NCBI RefSeq assembly: GCF_013240295.1
Contig: NZ_JABETK010000001.1
Coordinates: forward strand, 1,612,001 to 1,676,000
Direction: 5' to 3'
DNA: 64,000 nt
Origin: Neoaquamicrobium sediminum
Lineage (GTDB): Bacteria > Pseudomonadota > Alphaproteobacteria > Rhizobiales > Rhizobiaceae
How positions within the stretch are numbered: position 1 is the stretch's first letter; each line of letters opens with the position of its first letter. This document shows positions 58,646 to 64,000 of this stretch, piece by piece. The position numbers and the translations under genes are program-made. Below the pieces are notes generated by a model. The model made no database searches. It was given only the letters and a program-made list of their open reading frames with translations, and was not told where the DNA came from.

Positions 58646-59035
58646 ATGTCAGACCAGAACAATATTGATCCGCGTCGCGTCGATCCCGGCCATCCGGACG
58701 GGCCGCGTGTCGCTCCGCGCTCGCCTTATACCGATCCCGCAGCTGATCCGCGCGTGGTCAACGAGACCGTCGTACACAACAGCAACGGTCGCGGCGGGCT
58801 GATCGCGGCAGGCGTTATTGCCGTGCTGCTCGTTATCGCCCTCATCGCCTTCAGCAGTGGGCCCGGGACGGATGCCGGCACGACCGCCGTTATTCCGGAG
58901 CAGCAGAATGAGCAGACTGCGCCTGCCCCGGCTCCTGAGGCAGCGCCGGCGCCGGCTGAGGAAGCAGCGCCAGCAGCCCCTGTGGAGGAAGAGGCTCCGG
59001 CTGCGCCGGCTGAAGAGCCTGCACCGAACCAGTAA
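58646..59035 (+). CDS. Small single-pass membrane protein with a Pro/Ala/Glu-rich tail
   Basis: 129 residues, not recognised. The N-terminal 48 residues are polar (SDQNNIDPRRVDPGHPDGP). One membrane helix spans 51-69 (GLIAAGVIAVLLVIALIAF). The remainder is a low-complexity tail built from Ala, Pro and Glu (APAPEAAPAPAEEAAPA and similar) of about 50 residues, probably in the periplasm. The ATG at 58646 has an ACGGAGAA site upstream. Tail composition is typical of spacer segments; no function can be assigned. A long hairpin follows. Confidence 0.75.
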   Translation: MSDQNNIDPRRVDPGHPDGPRVAPRSPYTDPAADPRVVNETVVHNSNGRGGLIAAGVIAVLLVIALIAFSSGPGTDAGTTAVIPEQQNEQTAPAPAPEAAPAPAEEAAPAAPVEEEAPAAPAEEPAPNQ

Positions 59036-59060
59036 GCGTACCGTGTAACCTTGCGTAAAA

Positions 59061-59097
59061 TGAAATGGGCCGGATCAAGCAGATCCGGCCCATTTCA
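59061..59097. terminator. Long hairpin between the small membrane protein gene and lpdA
   Basis: tgaaatgggccggatc and gatccggcccatttca form a perfect 16-bp stem with a 5-base loop. It lies between two convergent genes and probably ends both transcripts, although no long T-run follows. Confidence 0.8.
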
Positions 59098-59116
59098 TTA
59101 TCGAATGCGCAGAAGT

Positions 59117-60523
59117 CTACATATGGATAGGCTTGGCAAAAGTCGCCAGCGCCGCCTCCTTGACCGATTCGGACATCGTCGGGTGGGCGTGGCACGTTCG
59201 TGCCAGATCCTCGGAGGATCCCCCGAATTCCATTAGAACCGCCGCTTCGTGGATCATCTCCCCGGCGCCGAAGCCGACGATATGAACACCCAGCACCCTG
59301 TCCGTCGCCTTGTCGGCGAGAACCTTGACGAAACCGTCGGTCTGCAACATGGCGCGGGCCCGCCCGTTGGCCGTGAACGGGAACTTGCCGGCCTTGTAGT
59401 CGACGCCCGCCTTCTTCAACTCTTCCTCGGTCTTGCCGACTGAAGCGACTTCCGGGCTGGTGTAGACGACGCCTGGAATGACGTCGTAATTCACGTGGCC
59501 CGCCTGGCCGGCGATGATTTCGGCTATCGCCACACCTTCGTCCTCGGCCTTGTGCGCAAGCATTGGCCCCGCGATGACGTCGCCGATCGCATATACGCCC
59601 GGCACCGAGGTCTGGAAGTGATTATCGGTCTGAATGCGGCCGCGCTCATCGAGCACCACTCCGGCCTTCTCCAGACCAAGTCCATCAGTGAACGGCTTGC
59701 GGCCGGTCGCGACCAGCACGGCATCGGCCTCGATCGTTTCCGCGTCGCCGCCCTTGACCGGCTCGAACGTGACCGATGCGCCTTTCTTGGACTTTGCGAC
59801 CCCGGTCACCTTCGCGCCAAGCTTGAACTCCATGCCTTGCTTGGCCAGCAGGCGCTGGAACTGCTTGGCGACCTCGCCGTCCATGCCGCCGAGGATCGTG
59901 TCGAGATATTCGACCACAGTCACCTTCGCGCCGAGCCGTGCCCAGACGGAACCGAGTTCGAGCCCGATGACGCCGCCGCCGACCACGACGAGATGATCCG
60001 GCACCTTGTCGAACGCCAGCGCGCCGGTGGAGGAGACGATCACCTTTTCATCGAAATCGACATCGACACCGGGAATGCCGGCGACGTCCGAGCCGGTGGC
60101 GATGACGATGTTCTTCGTTTCGATCTCCTGGACCTTACCGTCTTCTCCCGTCACGGAGAGCTTGCCCTGTCCGAGCACTTGCCCGGTGCCCTGGAACGTG
60201 TCGATCTTGTTCTTCTTCATCAGGAAGACGAGGCCCTTGGTGTTCTGGTCCACCGTCTGGGTCTTGTGCACCATCATCTTCTTGAGATTGACCTTCGGCT
60301 TGCTGATCTCGATGCCGAGCGCGTCGAAGGAATGTTCCGCCTCGAGCAGCATTTCGGTCGCATGCAGCAGGGCCTTGGAGGGAATGCAGCCGATATTGAC
60401 GCAGGTGCCGCCATAGGTGTCGCGCTTCTCCACCAGAGCCGTCTTCAGCCCCAGTTGCGCAGCCTTGATGGCGCAGACATAGCCGCCGGGGCCGGCTCCG
60501 ATAACGACGACGTCATAGCTCAT
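59117..60523 (-). CDS. lpdA: Dihydrolipoyl dehydrogenase (E3)
   Basis: Reoxidises dihydrolipoamide of 2-oxo acid dehydrogenase complexes with NAD+. 468 residues. FAD-binding [21 protein letters not shown], redox disulfide [20 protein letters not shown]-binding [16 protein letters not shown], and the C-terminal base in CHAHPTMSE. It is downstream of odhA-odhB on the same strand with an SDR gene between, so it is probably the E3 of the 2-oxoglutarate dehydrogenase complex. Confidence 0.97.
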   Translation of the reverse strand: MSYDVVVIGAGPGGYVCAIKAAQLGLKTALVEKRDTYGGTCVNIGCIPSKALLHATEMLLEAEHSFDALGIEISKPKVNLKKMMVHKTQTVDQNTKGLVFLMKKNKIDTFQGTGQVLGQGKLSVTGEDGKVQEIETKNIVIATGSDVAGIPGVDVDFDEKVIVSSTGALAFDKVPDHLVVVGGGVIGLELGSVWARLGAKVTVVEYLDTILGGMDGEVAKQFQRLLAKQGMEFKLGAKVTGVAKSKKGASVTFEPVKGGDAETIEADAVLVATGRKPFTDGLGLEKAGVVLDERGRIQTDNHFQTSVPGVYAIGDVIAGPMLAHKAEDEGVAIAEIIAGQAGHVNYDVIPGVVYTSPEVASVGKTEEELKKAGVDYKAGKFPFTANGRARAMLQTDGFVKVLADKATDRVLGVHIVGFGAGEMIHEAAVLMEFGGSSEDLARTCHAHPTMSESVKEAALATFAKPIHM

Positions 60524-60553
60524 GGCTTATTCCTTCCTTGCCGCAATGGCGGG

Positions 60554-61303
60554 TCAGCGCCCGCCGCTGGTAGTCAAAATCGCGCCCGTCGAATACGACG
60601 CCTCGTCAGACAGTAGCCACAGTGCCGCGCGCGCGACTTCCTCGGCCGTGCCTTCGCGCTTCATCGGCACGAGGCCACGCATGGCGGCAACCCGATCCGG
60701 CTGGCCGCCGGACGCATGAATTTCTGTGTCGATGATGCCTGGCCTGACCGCATTGACGCGAATGCCCTCGGCTGCGACCTCGCGGGCAAGCCCGACGGTC
60801 AGGGTGTCGACCGCGCCCTTTGAGGCCGCGTAGTCGATGTATTCACCCGGCGCGCCCAGTACGGCGGCGATCGACGAGATGTTGACGATCGCTCCGCCTG
60901 CGCCGCCATGGCTGGTCGACATGCGCCTCACGGCTTCGCGCGCGCAAAGTGCGGTGCCGATCACGTTTATGCGCATCATCCGGGTCAGGCGTTCTACGCT
61001 CATTTCATCGAGACGTGCCTTGCGATCCACAACGCCGGCATTGTTGACAAGCCCGTGGAGTTTCCCGAAGCGTGCATCGACCGCCTCGAACATGGCGATT
61101 ACGTCCGCTTCCTCGCCGACATCGCCACGGATGGCGAATGCTTCGCCGCCGGCGGAGACGATCTCGTCCACCACGCGAGCGGCAGCTTTTTCATTGGACG
61201 CGTAGTTGACGGCGACACGCCAGCCGGCGGCCGCACCGAGCCTGGCGATCGCGGCGCCAATGCCGCGCGAACCGCCTGTCACGAGCATCGTTTTCGCCGA
61301 CAT
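60554..61303 (-). CDS. SDR family NAD(P)-dependent oxidoreductase
   Basis: 249-residue classical short-chain dehydrogenase. Cofactor motif VTGGSRGIGAAIARLG, then LVNNAGVVD, catalytic Ser in IVNISSIAAVLG and the catalytic pair in YAASKGAVD, with RVNAVRPGIIDTEIHASGG after it. Closest in style to 3-oxoacyl-ACP reductase/glucose dehydrogenase-like SDRs; substrate unknown. It lies between odhB and lpdA with gaps of about 30 bases, so it is co-transcribed with the 2-oxoglutarate dehydrogenase genes. Confidence 0.92.
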   Translation of the reverse strand: MSAKTMLVTGGSRGIGAAIARLGAAAGWRVAVNYASNEKAAARVVDEIVSAGGEAFAIRGDVGEEADVIAMFEAVDARFGKLHGLVNNAGVVDRKARLDEMSVERLTRMMRINVIGTALCAREAVRRMSTSHGGAGGAIVNISSIAAVLGAPGEYIDYAASKGAVDTLTVGLAREVAAEGIRVNAVRPGIIDTEIHASGGQPDRVAAMRGLVPMKREGTAEEVARAALWLLSDEASYSTGAILTTSGGR

Positions 61304-61338
61304 CGTTCCTCCGTAGCCTGGATCGGGCGTCTCGAAGC

Positions 61339-62574
61339 CTACAGGTCCAGAACCAGACGCTCGGGATCCTCAAGCGTTTCCTTGACGCGAACCAGGAAGG
61401 TCACGGCTTCCTTGCCGTCGACGATCCGGTGGTCATAGGAGAGCGCGAGATACATCATCGGACGGATGACGATCTGGCCACCGACGACCATCGGCCGTTC
61501 CTGGATCTTGTGCATGCCGAGGATGCCCGACTGCGGCGCATTCAGGATCGGCGTCGACATCAGCGAGCCGTAGACGCCGCCATTCGAGATGGTGAAAGTG
61601 CCGCCCTGCATGTCGGCGACCGAGAGCTTTCCGTCGCGCGCGGCGACACCCAGCCGGCCGATCTCCTTCTCGATCTCGGCGATGGTCATCGCGTCGGCGT
61701 CGCGCACGACGGGGACCACAAGGCCCTTTTCGGTCCCGACCGCCACGCCGATATGCGCGTAGTTCTTGTAGATGATGTCGGTACCGTCGATCTCGGCATT
61801 CACAGCCGGGATCTCCTTCAATGCGTGCGTCACCGCCTTGGTGAAGAAGCCCATGAAGCCAAGCTTAACGCCGTGCTTCTTCTCGAACAGTTCCTTGTAC
61901 TTGGCGCGCATGTCCATCACCGGCTTCATGTCCACCTCATTGAAGGTGGTCAGCATGGCGGCCGTGTTTTGCGCATCCTTCAGGCGGCGCGCGATGGTCT
62001 GGCGCAGCTTGGTCATGCGCACGCGTTCCTCGCGGGCGCCGTCGTCTTCCGAGGAAGGCGCGCGGGCTGCAGCAGGAGCGGCGGTTGCAGAGGCTGAAAC
62101 ACCCTTGGCGATGGCGTCGAGCGCATCTCCCTTGAGGACTTGACCGCGCTTGCCGCTGCCGGACACCTGGTCTGCGGAAATGCCGGCCTCGGCGAGCGCC
62201 TTGGACGCTGCCGGAGAAGCGGGCATGTCGGTTTTGCCTGCCGGGCCCTTGTCGGCTGCGGGCTCGGGCTTGGCCGCTTCCTCTTTCGGCGCCTCGGCCT
62301 TCTTCGGCTCTTCCTTCTTGGCGGATGCAGCGCCCGCGCCTGCGTCGATCATGCCGAGCAGCGCGCCGGGCTCGACCGTGTCGCCTTCATTGACCGTGAT
62401 TTCGGCAAGCGTGCCGGCGGCGGGGGCGGGCACCTCGATGGTCACCTTGTCGGTTTCCAGCTCGACAACCGGCTCGTCGGCGGCGATGGCCTCGCCGGCC
62501 TTCTTGAACCACTTTCCGATTGTGGCCTCGGTGACGGATTCTCCGAGGGTGGGAACGCGAATTTCGGTAGCCAT
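61339..62574 (-). CDS. odhB: 2-oxoglutarate dehydrogenase E2, dihydrolipoyl succinyltransferase
   Basis: Transfers succinyl from E1 to coenzyme A in the TCA cycle. 411 residues. The lipoyl domain (1 to about 77) has the lipoylated Lys in [16 protein letters not shown]. An Ala/Pro/Lys-rich linker is followed by the E1/E3-binding domain around [20 protein letters not shown] (about 125-160), and the acetyltransferase domain ends with the active site [12 protein letters not shown]. Start [13 protein letters not shown] is the family opening. It follows odhA by about 50 bases. Confidence 0.97.
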   Translation of the reverse strand: MATEIRVPTLGESVTEATIGKWFKKAGEAIAADEPVVELETDKVTIEVPAPAAGTLAEITVNEGDTVEPGALLGMIDAGAGAASAKKEEPKKAEAPKEEAAKPEPAADKGPAGKTDMPASPAASKALAEAGISADQVSGSGKRGQVLKGDALDAIAKGVSASATAAPAAARAPSSEDDGAREERVRMTKLRQTIARRLKDAQNTAAMLTTFNEVDMKPVMDMRAKYKELFEKKHGVKLGFMGFFTKAVTHALKEIPAVNAEIDGTDIIYKNYAHIGVAVGTEKGLVVPVVRDADAMTIAEIEKEIGRLGVAARDGKLSVADMQGGTFTISNGGVYGSLMSTPILNAPQSGILGMHKIQERPMVVGGQIVIRPMMYLALSYDHRIVDGKEAVTFLVRVKETLEDPERLVLDL

Positions 62575-62624
62575 TGTTCTTTTCCGTTGCCTGATTTCGC
62601 TTCGCTTAGGTCAGTGGTGCTGGT

Positions 62625-64000
62625 TCATTCACCCAGCGCATCCTCGAGGAAGGCCTCGAGCTGTGCCAGGTGCTTGGACATGAGGCCCGTCGCCGGGGAT
62701 GCGGCGGCCGGCCGGCCGGTGTAGCGCACGCGCTGGTGCTTTGCGTCGATGTGGGCGAGCACCCACTCCAGATACGGATCGATGAACGACCACGCGCCCA
62801 TGTTCTTAGGCTCTTCCTGGCACCAAACCATCTCCGCATTGCGGAAACGCGACAGTTCGTTGATCAACGCCTTGGCCGGGAACGGGTAGAGCTGTTCGAC
62901 GCGCAGCAGGTAGACGTCGTCGACACCGCGCTTCTCGCGCTCCTCGTAAAGGTCGTAATAGACCTTGCCCGAGCACAGAACGACACGGCGGATCTTGGAG
63001 TCCTTGACCAGCTTGATCTTCTGGTCCGGCAGCATCTGCGCGTCGTCCCAGAGCAGGCGGTGGAACGAGCTTTCGCCCGACATTTCCGACAGTGTGGAGA
63101 CTGCACGCTTGTGGCGCAGGAGCGACTTCGGCGTCATCAGCACGAGCGGCTTGCGGAAGTCGCGCTTGAGCTGACGGCGAAGGATGTGGAAGTAGTTAGC
63201 CGGCGTCGTAACGTTGGCCACCTGCATGTTGTCTTCCGCGCACATCTGCAGGAAGCGCTCGAGACGGGCGGAGGAATGCTCCGGGCCCTGCCCTTCATAG
63301 CCATGCGGCAGCAGGCAGACGAGGCCCGACATGCGAAGCCATTTGCGCTCGCCCGATGAGATGAACTGGTCGAAGACGACCTGCGCACCGTTGGCGAAGT
63401 CGCCGAACTGGGCTTCCCACAGCGTCAGAGCGCGGGGTTCGGCAAGGCTGTAGCCATATTCGAAGCCAAGCACGGCTTCTTCAGAGAGCATCGAGTTGAT
63501 GACCTCGTAATTGGCCTGGGCCGGCCCAAGATTGTTGAGCGGAATGTAGCGGTCCTCGGACTTCTGATCGTAGAGCACCGAGTGGCGCTGCGAGAAGGTA
63601 CCGCGCTCCGAATCCTGCCCCGAAAGGCGGATCGGGTTGCCGTCCATGAGGATCGAGCCGAAAGCCAGCGCTTCGCCGGTCGCCCAGTCCAGGCCTTCGC
63701 CCGATTCGATCGCCTTGCGCCGGCTGTCGAGGAAGCGCCCGATGGTGCGATGGACCTCGAAGTCCTTCGGCATGTCGGTCAGCTTCTTTCCGATCTCCTT
63801 CAGCGTCTTGAGCGGAACGGAGGTCTTGCCGCGGCGCTGCTCGTCCTGATTGTCGGCCGTGCGCAGTCCCGACCAGGCGCCGTCGAGCCAGTCGGCCTTG
63901 TTGGGCTTGTAGGCCTGGCCCGCCTCGAATTCCGCTTCGAGGTTGGCCCGCCAGTCGGCGCGCATCTTCTCGACCTCGTCCTGCGTGATGAGGCCCTCGG
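62625..64000 (-). CDS. odhA: 2-oxoglutarate dehydrogenase E1 component (N-terminal part outside window)
   Basis: Thiamine-diphosphate-dependent decarboxylase. About 457 C-terminal codons are present, open to the window edge. Conserved stretches are FLDSRRKAIESGEGLDWATGEALAFGSIL (in two blocks), GQDSERGTFSQRHSVL, EEAVLGFEYGYSLAEPRALTLWEAQFGDFANGAQVV (in blocks) and WCQEEPKNMGAW. The N-terminal half with the ThDP diphosphate motif lies beyond the window. First gene seen of the odhA-odhB-SDR-lpdA run. Confidence 0.97.
   Translation of the reverse strand, partial: EGLITQDEVEKMRADWRANLEAEFEAGQAYKPNKADWLDGAWSGLRTADNQDEQRRGKTSVPLKTLKEIGKKLTDMPKDFEVHRTIGRFLDSRRKAIESGEGLDWATGEALAFGSILMDGNPIRLSGQDSERGTFSQRHSVLYDQKSEDRYIPLNNLGPAQANYEVINSMLSEEAVLGFEYGYSLAEPRALTLWEAQFGDFANGAQVVFDQFISSGERKWLRMSGLVCLLPHGYEGQGPEHSSARLERFLQMCAEDNMQVANVTTPANYFHILRRQLKRDFRKPLVLMTPKSLLRHKRAVSTLSEMSGESSFHRLLWDDAQMLPDQKIKLVKDSKIRRVVLCSGKVYYDLYEEREKRGVDDVYLLRVEQLYPFPAKALINELSRFRNAEMVWCQEEPKNMGAWSFIDPYLEWVLAHIDAKHQRVRYTGRPAAASPATGLMSKHLAQLEAFLEDALGE

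Noticed and set aside
1..64000. CRISPR arrays, insertion sequences, prophage genes, tRNA or rRNA genes
   Set aside because: No regularly spaced repeats, transposase or integrase motifs, phage structural genes, or tRNA/rRNA-like segments were seen on either strand.

Overview
The window is GC-rich chromosomal DNA of an alphaproteobacterium of the Hyphomicrobiales (Rhizobiales), most like the Rhizobiaceae/Phyllobacteriaceae. The evidence is the gene order: chvI-chvG-hprK-EIIA-HPr-ahcY, a DivL-type kinase beside a tsaE/sugar-kinase fusion, addB-addA, the his cluster next to hslVU, and DUF299-hemE-hemJ-rho-mnmE-mnmG-rsmG-parA-parB. The genus cannot be fixed from this. The content is core housekeeping and cell-cycle genes. 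I see no prophage, insertion sequence, CRISPR array, tRNA or rRNA.

Layout. 0-3 kb: end of trpA, accD and folC (+), closed by a perfect hairpin terminator. 3-20.5 kb: a long minus-strand run read from chvI down to trxA. It holds the ChvI/ChvG two-component system, a regulatory PTS without a sugar permease (HprK, EIIA, HPr), ahcY, DivL, TsaE-AmgK, a MurU-like nucleotidyltransferase, AddB/AddA and thioredoxin. 20.8-28.6 kb: plus-strand pckA, a nitroreductase, a chemoreceptor, arfB, a BON-LysM protein, alkB and a PAP2 membrane enzyme. 28.6-33.6 kb: minus-strand hisB-DUF2628-hisH-DUF1330-hisA-hisF-hisE-coaA. A short ORF copying the first 16 codons of hisF lies between hisA and hisF. 33.8-38.5 kb: hslV, a GNAT enzyme, DUF2157, hslU and DUF1402 (+). 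38.5-46.3 kb: envelope and housekeeping genes (xre, smr, mltA, tim44-like, fxsA, secB, dnaQ, coaE, aroE, maf, DUF299). 46.3-46.7 kb: the probable chromosomal origin. 46.7-57.5 kb: hemE, hemJ, rho, a DUF255 protein on the other strand, mnmE, mnmG, rsmG, parA and parB. 57.5-64 kb: holA, a small membrane protein, then lpdA, an SDR, odhB and partial odhA on the minus strand.

Replication and segregation dominate the right half. DnaA-box-like sites and an AT-rich segment with several GANTC motifs lie between the DUF299 gene and hemE. Three parS-like palindromes separate mnmE from mnmG, one lies in rsmG just before parAB, and weaker ones lie near dnaQ and inside hisH. With divL in the left half, the window carries much of the machinery that links origin, centromere and cell cycle.

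Data quality: 10 genes (addA, addB, chvG, chvI, the PAP2 gene, hslV, mnmE, rsmG, parB, holA) contain 13 one-base frame breaks. Most are missing bases, several in G or C runs. Restoring one base at each break gives a full-length product of normal size. The pattern looks like uncorrected sequencing error rather than gene decay, so I annotate these as whole genes. I found no clearly novel defence or mobile system; the least ordinary items are the hisF 5' duplication and the origin/parS arrangement.
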